Positions 27,691 to 36,122 of a stretch of DNA of 64,000 nt are shown here, one piece after another. Origin of the DNA: Streptomyces sp. JH34. GTDB lineage: Bacteria > Actinomycetota > Actinomycetes > Streptomycetales > Streptomycetaceae. A program made the position numbers and the translations under genes. The notes beneath the pieces are model-generated. The model saw only the letters and a program-made list of their open reading frames with translations. It searched no databases and was not told where the DNA came from. Location of the stretch: assembly GCF_029428875.1 (NCBI RefSeq), contig NZ_JAJSOO010000001.1, positions 4,650,001-4,714,000 of the forward strand. The letters are read 5' to 3'. Every line of letters begins with the position of its first letter. Position 1 is the first letter of the stretch.

Positions 27691-27724
27691 CCGTACGGCC
27701 TGTACCTGACCACAGGCCGTACGG
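27691..27724. terminator. Inverted repeat between cebG and bglC
   Basis: A perfect 12-bp stem (27691-27702 with 27713-27724) and a 10-base loop, without a T-run. It is probably a terminator or attenuator separating cebEFG from bglC. Confidence 0.5.
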
Positions 27725-27764
27725 GGCCGGGGCCCCGCACTTCCTGTCCTTGTCCCTCCACCCA

Positions 27765-27778
27765 TGGGAGCGCTCCCG
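27765..27778. promoter_or_regulatory. CebR operator overlapping the bglC ribosome site
   Basis: TGGGAGCGCTCCCG is one base off the perfect CebR palindrome. It ends one base before the bglC ATG. Its GGGAG half is the only Shine-Dalgarno candidate, so the operator and ribosome site coincide. Confidence 0.75.
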
Positions 27779-27779
27779 C

Positions 27780-29237
27780 ATGACTGCCGTACGACCCGAC
27801 ACCACCCCGAAGCAGGCGCCCGGGGCGCAGTTCCCCACGGGCTTCATCTGGGGCGCGGCGACCGCCTCCTACCAGGTCGAGGGTGCCGCCGCCGAGGACG
27901 GCCGCACGCCGTCCATCTGGGACACCTTCAGCCGGACGCCCGGCAAGGTCCGCAACGGCGACACCGGCGACATCGCCGCCGACCACTACCACCGCTACCG
28001 CGACGACGTCGCCCTGATGAAGCAGCTCGGGCTGAAGGCGTACCGCTTCTCCGTCTCCTGGTCCCGGGTCCAGCCCACCGGCCGCGGCCCGGCCGTCGAG
28101 CGCGGTCTGGACTTCTACCGCAAGCTCGTCGACGAACTGCTGGACGCCGGCATCATGCCGGTCGCGACCCTCTACCACTGGGACCTGCCCCAGGAGCTCG
28201 AGGACGCCGGCGGCTGGCCCGAGCGCGTGACCGCCGACCGCTTCGCCGACTACGCCGCGATCGTCTCCGGAGCACTCGGTGACCGCGTCGGCATGTGGAC
28301 CACCCTCAACGAGCCGTGGTGCTCGGCCTACCTCGGTTACGGCTCCGGCGTGCACGCCCCCGGACGCACCGAGCCCGCAGCGGCGCTGCAGGCGGCCCAT
28401 CACCTCAACCTCGCCCATGGCCGGGCGATCGAGGTTCTGCGCGCCCAACTCCCCGCTGCGGCGCAGACCTCGGTCACCCTCAACCTCCACCAGGTCCGCC
28501 CGCTCACCGGCAGCGAGGCGGACGCGGACGCCGCCCGTCGCATCGACGCGGTCGGCAACCGCGTCTTCACCGGTCCGATGCTGCGGGGGGAGTACCCCGA
28601 GGACCTGATCACCGACACCTCGCACCTGGTGGACTGGTCGAAGCTGGTCAAGGACGGCGACCTCGCCACCATCTCGCGTCCGGTCGACGCCCTCGGCATC
28701 AACTACTACACGCCGACGCTGGTCTCCACCCCGACGCAGGGGGCCGACTACGCGCGCAGCGACGCCCACGGCGCCAGCGACCACTCGCCGTGGCCCGGAT
28801 CCGAGCACGTCGCCTTCCACCTGCCCGAGGGGAAGGAGCGCACCGCGATGGACTGGTCGATCGACCCCGACGGGCTCTACAACCTGCTCATGGACACCCA
28901 CCGGGACCACCCCGGCCTGCCGCTCATGGTCACCGAGAACGGCGCGGCGTTCGACGACTACGTCTCGCCCGAGGGCAAGGTGGAGGACCCCGAGCGTGTC
29001 GCCTACCTGCACGGGCACCTCGACGCCGTGCAGCGGGCCGTCGCCGACGGCGCGGACGTCCGCGGCTACTTCCTCTGGTCCCTGATGGACAACTTCGAGT
29101 GGGCGTACGGCTATTCGAAGCGCTTCGGTGCCGTGTACGTCGACTACGCCTCGCAGCGCAGGATCCCCAAGACGAGTGCCCACTGGTACTCCGACGTGAT
29201 CCGCCGCCACGCGCTGCCCCCGGTCGGCTCCGCCTGA
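27780..29237 (+). CDS. bglC: GH1 beta-glucosidase BglC
   Basis: A 485-residue cytosolic family 1 glycosidase that splits imported cellobiose and cellotriose to glucose. The N-terminal signature is FIWGAATASYQVEGAA. The acid/base Glu178 is in TLNEPWC and the nucleophile Glu386 is in VTENGAAF. WSLMDNFEWAYGYSKRFG lies near the end. Length and motifs are complete. The start is fixed by the operator/ribosome site immediately upstream. In S. scabies and related species this enzyme also controls inducer level for CebR, which is established knowledge. A hairpin terminator follows. Confidence 0.93.
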   Translation: MTAVRPDTTPKQAPGAQFPTGFIWGAATASYQVEGAAAEDGRTPSIWDTFSRTPGKVRNGDTGDIAADHYHRYRDDVALMKQLGLKAYRFSVSWSRVQPTGRGPAVERGLDFYRKLVDELLDAGIMPVATLYHWDLPQELEDAGGWPERVTADRFADYAAIVSGALGDRVGMWTTLNEPWCSAYLGYGSGVHAPGRTEPAAALQAAHHLNLAHGRAIEVLRAQLPAAAQTSVTLNLHQVRPLTGSEADADAARRIDAVGNRVFTGPMLRGEYPEDLITDTSHLVDWSKLVKDGDLATISRPVDALGINYYTPTLVSTPTQGADYARSDAHGASDHSPWPGSEHVAFHLPEGKERTAMDWSIDPDGLYNLLMDTHRDHPGLPLMVTENGAAFDDYVSPEGKVEDPERVAYLHGHLDAVQRAVADGADVRGYFLWSLMDNFEWAYGYSKRFGAVYVDYASQRRIPKTSAHWYSDVIRRHALPPVGSA

Positions 29238-29258
29238 CCCCGGTCGGCTCCGTCTGAC
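29217..29258 (+). repeat. 21-bp tandem duplication across the bglC stop
   Basis: Two adjacent 21-bp units, beginning CCCCGGTCGGCTCCG, differ at one base. The first carries the bglC stop TGA and the second repeats it just downstream. Confidence 0.7.
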
Positions 29259-29274
29259 CCCGGCAGGACGAAAC

Positions 29275-29305
29275 AGCGGGACCCGGCACTTCGCCGGGTC
29301 CCGCT
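29275..29305 (+). terminator. bglC rho-independent terminator
   Basis: A perfect 13-bp stem (29275-29287 with 29293-29305) with a five-base loop and a short T-run after it. Confidence 0.88.
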
Positions 29306-29403
29306 TTTCTGTGTGCCCGCCCCCGGGAGCGGCCGGTGATCGCGGGGGCGGCATCGCCCGCTCCACGGCCCGCCTCACGTGTTCGTCATCCGGACCCCGT
29401 ACG

Positions 29404-29421
29404 CTTGGGAGCGCTCCCAAG
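29404..29421. promoter_or_regulatory. CebR operator upstream of cebR
   Basis: An 18-bp perfect palindrome whose core TGGGAGCGCTCCCA (29406-29419) is the CebR box. Its place 112 bp before the regulator gene suggests autoregulation. Confidence 0.82.
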
Positions 29422-29532
29422 AGTGTGGCGCTGCTGAGGACCGCTGGGTCCCGACGAGTGTCAAGGGATCGGACGGCGGGACTTGGTTTGGCCATCCCGC
29501 TGTGAGAAATTGACCGCGAACGGGAGGCAGCC

Positions 29533-30579
29533 ATGGCGGCAGCGCGAGTACGGAGTGGCGGGCGGCCCACGCTCGAAGAGGTAGCGGCCCGGGCCGGAGT
29601 GGGGCGGGGTACGGCCTCACGCGTCATCAACGGCTCGCCGCGGGTCAGCGCCCAGACCAGGGAAGCCGTCGAGGCGGCCGTCGCCGAGCTGGGGTACGTG
29701 CCCAACCGGGCGGCCCGCGCACTCGCCGGCAACCGCACGGACGCGATCGCCCTCGTCGTGCCCGAGTCCGAGACCCGGTTCTTCGCCGAGCCGTACTTCT
29801 CCGACATCGTGCGGGGGGTCGGAGCGGCCCTCGCCGACACCGAGATGCAGCTGCTGCTGACCCTGGCGGGCAACGACCGTGAGCGCCGCCGGCTGGCCCA
29901 GTACCTGACCGCGCACCGGGTCGACGGGGTACTCCTGGTCTCCGTCCACGCGGACGACCCGCTGCCCGACCTCCTCGAACAGCTCGGCATGCCCGCCGTG
30001 ATCAGCGGACGCAGGCACGCGGCGGAGACGCTGCCCTCCGTGGACTCCGACAACTTCGAGGGTGCCCGCGCGGCCGTCGACCACTTCATATCGCGAGGTC
30101 GCCGCAACATCGCCACGATCACCGGCCGGCTGGACGTCTACGGAGCCCAGCGCCGCCTCGACGGCTACCGCAAGGCCGTCGCCGCCGCCGGTCTCGACCC
30201 CGACGAACGGCTGATCGCACCCGCCGACTTCAGCGAGGAGGGCGGGGCCCGCGCGATGCGCGAGCTGCTGGAGCGCCGCCCCGACGTCGACGCGGTCTTC
30301 GCCGCCTCCGACGTGATGGCGGCGGGCGCCCGCCACGTCCTGCGCGAGTCGGGCCGGCGCATCCCGGACGACGTGGCCCTGATCGGCTTCGACGACTCCG
30401 CGGTGGCCCGCCACATGGACCCGCCCCTGACGAGCGTGCGCCAGCCGATCGAGGAGATGGGCCGCACGATGACGCGCGTCCTGCTCCAGGAGATCGCGAA
30501 CCGCTCCTCGGGCGACGGCACACGGGAGCGCCCGAGGATCGTGCTGCCCACGGAGCTGGTGGTACGCGAGTCGTCCTGA
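29533..30579 (+). CDS. cebR: LacI-family cellobiose repressor CebR
   Basis: A 348-residue LacI/GalR repressor. The HTH is at residues 12-33 (TLEEVAARAGVGRGTASRVING), with the hinge at residues 50-66 (YVPNRAARALAGNR). A periplasmic-binding-like effector domain follows (IALVVPESETRFFAEPYFSD, GFDDSAVARHMDPPLTSVRQP). It would repress cebEFG, bglC and itself through the three palindromes until cello-oligosaccharides bind. The ATG has a GGGAGG site. Placement downstream of bglC on the same strand is compatible with local control; the exact gene order differs between species. Confidence 0.85.
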   Translation: MAAARVRSGGRPTLEEVAARAGVGRGTASRVINGSPRVSAQTREAVEAAVAELGYVPNRAARALAGNRTDAIALVVPESETRFFAEPYFSDIVRGVGAALADTEMQLLLTLAGNDRERRRLAQYLTAHRVDGVLLVSVHADDPLPDLLEQLGMPAVISGRRHAAETLPSVDSDNFEGARAAVDHFISRGRRNIATITGRLDVYGAQRRLDGYRKAVAAAGLDPDERLIAPADFSEEGGARAMRELLERRPDVDAVFAASDVMAAGARHVLRESGRRIPDDVALIGFDDSAVARHMDPPLTSVRQPIEEMGRTMTRVLLQEIANRSSGDGTRERPRIVLPTELVVRESS

Positions 30580-30620
30580 GGCGCGCGGCCTGCCGTCCGG
30601 TGACGGGCGCCGCACGGCGA

Positions 30621-30650
30621 AGAGGGCCGGCAGCGCTCTGCCGGCCCTCT
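30621..30650. terminator. Bidirectional terminator between cebR and the gvp cluster
   Basis: A perfect 13-bp stem (30621-30633 with 30638-30650) and a four-base loop between convergent genes. Confidence 0.88.
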
Positions 30651-30677
30651 CCTGGGCATGTGCCTGCAGCGGTCCGG

Positions 30678-31151
30678 TCAGATCCGGCCGCCGGTGAGAC
30701 GGGTGATCGGACCGGCGTGGGTCCTGGCCGTCTGGCGTCCGAGGGCGAACGCTCCACCGACGAGGCCGCCGAGGCCCGCGGCGGCGCCCACGGCTATGGC
30801 CTTGCGGTGCTTGACGACCGTCCACGCGGTGGCGGCGGTCGAGGTGACCTTGCCCGCCGTGTCCAGGACGGTCTGCCGACCGGTGTCCCAGCCCGCGACG
30901 GCGGCCCGCTTCGTGGCCAGGCCGGCCGACCGTACGCCGGTCTCCGCCGACCCGACGGCGTCCTGGGCGGACGACTTGGCCTCCCGCGCCGACGACTTGG
31001 CCTTCGAGGCGGCGACCGCCGAGCCGGACTCGGCGTGGTCGCCGGCCGCCGCGGTGGCCCGTCGCCCCTTGGCGGCGGCCGTCCTGGCACCGGAACCGGC
31101 CTTCGCCGCGGAACCGTTCACGTTCTTGGATCCTTCGCTCTCTGCAGTCAT
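30678..31151 (-). CDS. Small Ala-rich membrane-anchored protein at the end of the gvp cluster
   Basis: A 157-residue protein. The first ~85 residues are almost only Ala, Ser, Gly, Lys and Arg. The C-terminal part has one glycine/alanine-rich hydrophobic helix (about 117-138: KAIAVGAAAGLGGLVGGAFALG). It lies 47 bp downstream of gvpK on the same strand and is probably the last gene of the gas vesicle transcript. I cannot name a family. A role in vesicle-membrane contact or stress is speculation. Confidence 0.65.
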   Translation of the reverse strand: MTAESEGSKNVNGSAAKAGSGARTAAAKGRRATAAAGDHAESGSAVAASKAKSSAREAKSSAQDAVGSAETGVRSAGLATKRAAVAGWDTGRQTVLDTAGKVTSTAATAWTVVKHRKAIAVGAAAGLGGLVGGAFALGRQTARTHAGPITRLTGGRI

Positions 31152-31198
31152 GGTGTTCGTGTAACCCCTCGGTGCATCTCGAAACGAAGCGGTCGGAT

Positions 31199-31618
31199 TC
31201 AGCCGGGATCCCGTGGAAGCAGTGAACCCAGCGGCCCCAGGTCGAGGTTGAGGTCCTCCATGGTGAGGTCGTAGCGGCTGCAGAGCTCCGACATCCGGTC
31301 CTGCAGGATCATCAGCGTCATCCCGATGCGTTCTTCCTGGTCCTCGCGGAGATCACCCACATCGACCCGGTGCAGAGCGGTGCGCTCCATGAGCTGGCGC
31401 AGCAGTTCGACGATGGTCAGCACCAGTTTGATGAGGTCGCGTTCGACCGTCTCAGGGTCGGTCTCCAGGCGCTGGGCCAGTCCGTCGCGGGTCACCCGCT
31501 CCTCCGGCCCGGCGGGTACGAGGTCGAAGGCACGGGCCGCGGCCTGGGCGACCTCCTGCAGGTCCGTCGCCTGCGCACGCGGTCCCGGTTGCCCGGCTTG
31601 CTCAGTTCGCTCGGCCAT
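31199..31618 (-). CDS. gvpK: Gas vesicle protein GvpK
   Basis: A 139-residue soluble accessory protein. The GvpK core is clear: RDLIKLVLTIVELLRQLMERTALHRVD followed by ERIGMTLMILQDRMSELCSRY. GvpK proteins are required for vesicle formation in other bacteria, although their exact role is not settled. The gene follows gvpS by about 50 bp in the minus-strand operon. Confidence 0.92.
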   Translation of the reverse strand: MAERTEQAGQPGPRAQATDLQEVAQAAARAFDLVPAGPEERVTRDGLAQRLETDPETVERDLIKLVLTIVELLRQLMERTALHRVDVGDLREDQEERIGMTLMILQDRMSELCSRYDLTMEDLNLDLGPLGSLLPRDPG

Positions 31619-31669
31619 GGAGTGCCCTTCGTACGTGCGCGGTCGCGGGGCCGGACATGACGGCGGCGG

Positions 31670-31930
31670 TCACCACGGCGCCGGTTCCTCCGACGTGATC
31701 GACCGGATCACGGCTCTCAGATTGATGTGCACCAGATCGACGTCGGCGATGGAGAGCACCAGATCGCCCGTGAGCACCGCTCCACCGTTCAGCAAGCGGT
31801 CCAGCAGGTCGATGAGTGCCACCTGGCGTCCGGCCAGGGAATCGACGGAATCGTCGGGTGCCCCGGGGTGCCCGGCACGGGATTCGGCGAAGCCCGCGCC
31901 GGGCATGGCCGCGCTCAGTTCGTCGTTCAT
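31670..31930 (-). CDS. gvpS: Gas vesicle GvpA-family protein GvpS
   Basis: An 86-residue member of the GvpA/J/M/S family. The conserved core runs LIDLLDRLLNGGAVLTGDLVLSIADVDLVHINLRAVI. It differs from the main shell protein and is thought to be a minor shell or nucleation component. The ATG overlaps the gvpL stop (ATGA). Confidence 0.88.
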   Translation of the reverse strand: MNDELSAAMPGAGFAESRAGHPGAPDDSVDSLAGRQVALIDLLDRLLNGGAVLTGDLVLSIADVDLVHINLRAVIRSITSEEPAPW

Positions 31931-32751
31931 CGTGGCTCGCCGCCACCCGGCGCGGGCGGTGTCGCGAAGGAGTACGGCGCCCAGGGGCCGGTGATGTCGA
32001 CGCGCACGCCCGGTACACCGTCGGCGAGACCCGTGAGTGCCGCGCGGAACGCGTCGGCCTGGGTGGCGCGGACCAGGTAGGCGTCGTTGACGATGTTCTC
32101 GCCCGCGGCCTGCGCGAGATCTCCCTGCTGAGGTCGGTGCGTGACATGCGCTCTGGCGATCTCGGCCACCCGGGCCGGCACCTCGGAGGCCACCACGCCC
32201 GCTGCACGATAGGTCTCTCGGTGGTTCTGCTGATGGGCGCGGCGCCTCTGCAGGTAGGCCCGTCCGGGGCCGGCCGCTGTGGTCTCCGCCGCGTCGCGGC
32301 TGCCCACCGCGACCGCCTCACGGGGGTCGGCGTAGACCTTGACCCCGAGTTCGACGTGGCCTTCGAGGCGGGCGAGCAGGGGGGAGAACTCCGGCTCGCG
32401 TTCGTTGAGCATCTCCCGTACACGCCCGTCGTCGAGGTAGACCGTCACCAGGCGCATGGGCAGTACGGTCGCGTGCTCGTAGGCGGCCTCGACGACCGCG
32501 TGGTGGGTGCGTGCCATCACTTCGAGCCGGTCGAGATCCTCCATCCGCGCCTTCACGCCCTCGGTTCCGTACGAAGCGGAGGGGACCGACGAGACCACCG
32601 CCACGAGGTCCCCGGCGCGGACGGCGCGCAGTGGGGTTCCCTCAAGACCGGGCAGGCCCGTGAGCGCTGCTTCGAGAGGGGTCCCGGCGCGGCCCACGGC
32701 GTAGACGTAGGACATCACCGAGCCCGCCACCGGTTCCGTTCGCGCGGTCAC
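31927..32751 (-). CDS. gvpL: Gas vesicle protein GvpL (GvpF/L family)
   Basis: A 274-residue GvpF/L-family protein. The family start MSYVYAVGR is at residue 13; the GTG at 32751 overlaps the gvpJ stop (GTGA), and ATG 32715 is the alternative. Typical segments are HHAVVEAAYEHATVLPMRLVTVY and NDAYLVRATQADAFRAAL. GvpF/L proteins bind GvpA and chaperone or seed vesicle assembly. Confidence 0.9.
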   Translation of the reverse strand: MTARTEPVAGSVMSYVYAVGRAGTPLEAALTGLPGLEGTPLRAVRAGDLVAVVSSVPSASYGTEGVKARMEDLDRLEVMARTHHAVVEAAYEHATVLPMRLVTVYLDDGRVREMLNEREPEFSPLLARLEGHVELGVKVYADPREAVAVGSRDAAETTAAGPGRAYLQRRRAHQQNHRETYRAAGVVASEVPARVAEIARAHVTHRPQQGDLAQAAGENIVNDAYLVRATQADAFRAALTGLADGVPGVRVDITGPWAPYSFATPPAPGGGEPR

Positions 32752-33221
32752 TTCGACTCCTCACCTTCCGCGTCCTGCGCCCCGGTACGCCCGGGAAGCG
32801 CTCCCTGACCCGTTCCGTCCGCCGACGAGCCGGGCAGGCCCACCGCTGCCCTCAGCTCGGCCATCTCGGCCCGCAGGCGGGCGTTCTCCGCCTCCAGCCG
32901 CCCCACCGCCGGATCGTCGTCCCCCGACGATCCGTGCACCTCGCCCCGGGGCGAGGAGCGGGCCCTGGAGGAGAGCGAGGGATCGTGCTCCCACCAGTCG
33001 ATGCCCATCTCCTTGGCCTTGTCCACGGAGGCGACCAGCAGCCGCAACTTGATCGTCAGGAGCTCGATGTCCAGCAGGTTGATCTGGATGTCACCCGCGA
33101 TGACGACGCCCTTGTCCAGGACGCGTTCGAGGATGTCCGCCAGATTGGCGGAGGACTCCTGCCGGCCGTACGGGGACGCCGCCGAAGAGGCACCCATACG
33201 GCCGGCCAGTGAATCGGTCAC
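32748..33221 (-). CDS. gvpJ: Gas vesicle protein GvpJ
   Basis: A 157-residue GvpA-family protein. The shell-like core is at about residues 25-80 (LADILERVLDKGVVIAGDIQINLLDIELLTIKLRLLVASVDKA, quoted in parts). A charged coiled-coil tail (RLEAENARLRAEMAELRAAV) follows. The tail separates it from GvpA, and GvpJ is taken as a minor tip component. Confidence 0.88.
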   Translation of the reverse strand: MTDSLAGRMGASSAASPYGRQESSANLADILERVLDKGVVIAGDIQINLLDIELLTIKLRLLVASVDKAKEMGIDWWEHDPSLSSRARSSPRGEVHGSSGDDDPAVGRLEAENARLRAEMAELRAAVGLPGSSADGTGQGALPGRTGAQDAEGEESK

Positions 33222-33258
33222 TTCGGATCAGTCCCATCCGTGCTGTGGGCGGGGCACG

Positions 33259-34479
33259 TCAGCTGCGTGCGGAGGCGGTACGGCGCCGGGTGCGAGGGGC
33301 CGGCTCCTCGGTCTCTTCCTCGTCCTCAAGGGGCTCCTCCTCGTCCTCGTAGGCGTCCTCAGCGCGAGCCTCGTCGGCGGCAGCCTCGTCCTCGTCCTCG
33401 TCCTCGTCCGCTTCCTCCTCGGACGGGAGTTCCTCGTCCTCGGGCGGGAGTTCCTCGTCGTCGTACTCCGAGGCGTGCTCGTCGTCCGCGTCGTCCGCGT
33501 CGTCCGCCTCGTCGTCCTCGTCGGCGAACTCGTCGTCGTCCTCGTCGTCGGCTTCATCGTCCTGTCCGGACTCTGCCTCGGCGTCCTCAGGGCCGGACTC
33601 CTCCGCCTCCGAGGGGTGCTCCTCCTCGGCGCGGGACTCCTCCGCCTCGACGGCCTCGTCGTGCTCCACGACGACCTCGCCGTCGCGGATCTCACCGCGC
33701 CATCCGTCGGTCGCCTCGCCCCGCATCATGATGAACTTGCGGTAGAGCTTCAGATCGAGACGGGCCCTGCGGCCCTGGGCGCGCCAGATGTTGCCGGTCT
33801 TCTCGAACAGCCCCTTGGGGAAGTATTCGAGAACCAGCAGGACACGGGTCAGGTCGTCGGTGAGGGCGTGGAACGTCACCACGCCCTTGACCGTTCCCTT
33901 GGCGCCCTCCGTGGTCCAGGTGATCCGTTCGTCCGGTACCTGCTCGGTGACGTTCGCCTTCCAGCTGCGCGTGGACTTGGCGACCTTCACCTTCCAGTTG
34001 CTGCTCGTGTCGTCGGACTTCTCGACACTCACGACACCCTTGGCGAAGGTGCTGAACTCCTGGAACTGCGTCCACTGGTCGTACGCCTCACGTACCGGGA
34101 CGCCCACATCGATGTCCTCGGAGATCGTGACGCTCTTGGACTTGCCTCCGCCGCCCTTGCGCCCCTTGCCGAACAGACCCTTGACCTTGTCCTTGACGGC
34201 CTCCTTCACATGGGAGGCTCCGGCGCTGACAGCGGCCTGGGCCGGTGACTTGCCCTCGCTGAGGGCCTTGCCGCCCTTGGCGAGGCTCTTCACCGCGCCG
34301 CCGGGGGCGTCCTTGCCGTCCGCGAGTCTGCCGACCCCCTCGCCCAGCTTGTGGCCGAGGCTGGTGACGGCGCTCTGCGTCCTGGCCCTGAGGTAGTTCT
34401 GCAGCTCTTCCTTGAGGCGGTCGGTGGCGGGATTGTTCGCCACGTCGTCCTTGAGCTTGCTGAATGCCGAGTCAGTCAT
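33259..34479 (-). CDS. gvpZ: Gas vesicle cluster SRPBCC-domain protein GvpZ
   Basis: A 406-residue protein. An N-terminal helical part is followed by a SRPBCC/START-like domain at about residues 115-265 (SVTISEDIDVGVPVREAYDQW, ITWTTEGAKGTVKGVVTFH). The tail of about 130 residues is nearly all Glu, Asp and Ala, ending in a basic patch. The GAG/GAC runs make the DNA low in complexity (33300-33600). GvpZ occurs in Streptomyces-type gas vesicle loci and its function is not known. The ATG at 34479 overlaps the end of gvpY by eight bases. Confidence 0.85.
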   Translation of the reverse strand: MTDSAFSKLKDDVANNPATDRLKEELQNYLRARTQSAVTSLGHKLGEGVGRLADGKDAPGGAVKSLAKGGKALSEGKSPAQAAVSAGASHVKEAVKDKVKGLFGKGRKGGGGKSKSVTISEDIDVGVPVREAYDQWTQFQEFSTFAKGVVSVEKSDDTSSNWKVKVAKSTRSWKANVTEQVPDERITWTTEGAKGTVKGVVTFHALTDDLTRVLLVLEYFPKGLFEKTGNIWRAQGRRARLDLKLYRKFIMMRGEATDGWRGEIRDGEVVVEHDEAVEAEESRAEEEHPSEAEESGPEDAEAESGQDDEADDEDDDEFADEDDEADDADDADDEHASEYDDEELPPEDEELPSEEEADEDEDEDEAAADEARAEDAYEDEEEPLEDEEETEEPAPRTRRRTASARS

Positions 34480-35089
34480 TGCTGCCACCCCGGTCCCGGC
34501 GAGCGCTCGACGAAGCCGTCCTGCGGGCCCCGGAGGCGCTCTTGCGGGTGGCCGAAGCCGTCTTCTTGCCGGCGCGGCCCGAGGCGGTACGGCGGGCTCC
34601 GTCGGCGGATCCTCCCGACTTCGCCGCCGGCCTGGCCGTCTTCTTGGCGGTCTTCCTGGCCGCCGTGCGGCGCGGGGCCTGCTTCTCCTCCGTGCCGACG
34701 CCCTCCTCGTCCTCGTCTTCCGCGTCCTGGGAGTCCCGCGCGTCGAGGGTCTCGTCCTCCTCGTCCTCGTCGTCCCGCGTCTCCGGGTTGGAGCGGTCCT
34801 CGAGTTCCAGGGTGCGTCGGCGCAAGGAGTCGGCGAGGCCGGTCGCGCGCTGGGTCAGGGCGTTGGTGGCGGCCGTCTTCGTGGCGCCCACCAGCTCGTT
34901 GCGGACCTGGTCGTTGACGGTGCCGAGGAGCGGCGAGTCGGCCAGCATCTTGCCGAGCTGTTTCGGGTCCAGGTTCAGCTTCTTGCCTGCCAGGAACATT
35001 CCGAAGCCGATCGCCAGCTTGGCCTTCTTCGTGCGTCCCAGCAGGTATCCACCCACCAGGGCCGCACCTATCTTGGCGTTGCCGGTCAT
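34472..35089 (-). CDS. gvpY: Gas vesicle cluster protein GvpY
   Basis: A 205-residue protein. A conserved N-terminal part (KIGAALVGGYLLGRTKKAKLAIGFGMFLAGKKLNLDP) carries a glycine-rich amphipathic segment. An acidic middle (about 105-135) and a Lys/Arg/Ala-rich tail like a histone H1 C-terminus follow. The name follows position in the Streptomyces O-A-F-G-Y-Z-J-L-S-K order; the biochemical role is unknown. Confidence 0.82.
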   Translation of the reverse strand: MTGNAKIGAALVGGYLLGRTKKAKLAIGFGMFLAGKKLNLDPKQLGKMLADSPLLGTVNDQVRNELVGATKTAATNALTQRATGLADSLRRRTLELEDRSNPETRDDEDEEDETLDARDSQDAEDEDEEGVGTEEKQAPRRTAARKTAKKTARPAAKSGGSADGARRTASGRAGKKTASATRKSASGARRTASSSARRDRGGSND

Positions 35090-35114
35090 CTGTCGAGCAC
35101 CTCAATCTCCAGGG

Positions 35115-35372
35115 TCAGGAATTTTCGTTCAGACGGCGCTGGTGGGCCTCGCACTCGGCGAGCCGGTCCAGCAGTTCGTCCTCGCGCCGGTCGAATTCTT
35201 CCTCGTCGATTCCTCCGCTCAGCAATTCGCGTTCCAGCTCCGCCAATCGCGTGCGCACGGGGCCCGGATCGTAGTGCTCGCGTTCTGCTGCCAGCACCAC
35301 TTGATCGAGAACCCATGTCGTACCGCGCACCGGGGCCAGCGGAAGAGTGAGCAGATGTGAAATGAGGCCCAT
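35115..35372 (-). CDS. gvpG: Gas vesicle protein GvpG
   Basis: An 85-residue protein with the GvpG pattern. It starts with GLISHLLTLPLAPVRGTTWVLDQV, followed by a charged helical half with IDEEEFDRREDELLDRLAE. GvpG is a small assembly factor that interacts with GvpF/L proteins in other organisms. It lies between gvpF and gvpY. Confidence 0.9.
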   Translation of the reverse strand: MGLISHLLTLPLAPVRGTTWVLDQVVLAAEREHYDPGPVRTRLAELERELLSGGIDEEEFDRREDELLDRLAECEAHQRRLNENS

Positions 35373-35405
35373 GAACAGGTGCCTCCCCTCTGCGAGGGAC
35401 GTGCG

Positions 35406-36119
35406 TCAGACGAAGCTGTACGGCGGAAGAGGCCCGTTGAGGGCGAACGTGTACTCGTCACCCCTGCGTTCGGCCTCTTCGTGCACCGCCTGCGAGAAGG
35501 CGGATGCCTTGTCGCGTCGAACGAGGTAGGACACGTTCAGGAAGTGGGTCTTCGTGGGTTCTCCTTCGGAGACCCGCTCCGCGGCCGTCGCCAGCGCGGC
35601 CGCCACTTCCCTTCCCGCCGCTTCCTGCCTGGCCTGGACCTCGTGCGAAACGAGCTCGCCGAGTGCCATCTTCTGGTCCTGGGCTCCCGGATTCTGCCGG
35701 GTGTACTCGCTGAGCCGGCGGGCCTCGGGTGATTCCGAGAGGATTTCCCGGAGCAGGCTCTCCTCGTCGCGCGAGACCTTCAGGTTGTATTCGAGACGAC
35801 CGTCCAGTTCGGAAAGGCGGGCCGTGTAGCCGTCCTTCCCCTGGTCGAGCGCCGCGCGTACCTGGTCGTCGTCGGGCCCGACCAGGCCGAACCGCATCGG
35901 CAGCGCCGCCCCGTCGGCCATGAGGCGCTCCAGCACGCTCTGGTGGGCGACGAGATCACGTCGCTTCGCCCGCAGGTCGGGCGGTGAGTCGCTGACCACC
36001 GCGCTGAGCTCCGACGTCTTGACTGTGCGCAGGTCGGAGGCCGGATTCCCTATGCCGGACAGGCCGTCAAGGCGAAGCGGGTGGTCGGCGGCCGTGATGG
36101 CGTAGACGTAGGTCGACAT
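35406..36119 (-). CDS. gvpF: Gas vesicle protein GvpF (GvpF/L family)
   Basis: A 237-residue protein with the family start STYVYAITAADHPLRL, the central AHQSVLERLMADGAALPMRFG and the end TFALNGPLPPYSFV. The two-domain length fits GvpF. It starts right after gvpA and probably acts as an assembly chaperone for the shell protein. Confidence 0.92.
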   Translation of the reverse strand: MSTYVYAITAADHPLRLDGLSGIGNPASDLRTVKTSELSAVVSDSPPDLRAKRRDLVAHQSVLERLMADGAALPMRFGLVGPDDDQVRAALDQGKDGYTARLSELDGRLEYNLKVSRDEESLLREILSESPEARRLSEYTRQNPGAQDQKMALGELVSHEVQARQEAAGREVAAALATAAERVSEGEPTKTHFLNVSYLVRRDKASAFSQAVHEEAERRGDEYTFALNGPLPPYSFV

Positions 36120-36122
36120 CTG

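Noticed and set aside
25554..30122. A 1522-codon open frame on the minus strand
   Set aside because: It lies antisense to cebE end, cebF, cebG, bglC and cebR; its translation is low-complexity Arg/Gly/Glu/Val text. It is an artefact of high GC.
33300..33600. Dense short repeats (GTCCTCGTC-like), considered as CRISPR or a minisatellite
   Set aside because: They are Glu/Asp codons of the acidic GvpZ tail, with no spacers and an intact reading frame.
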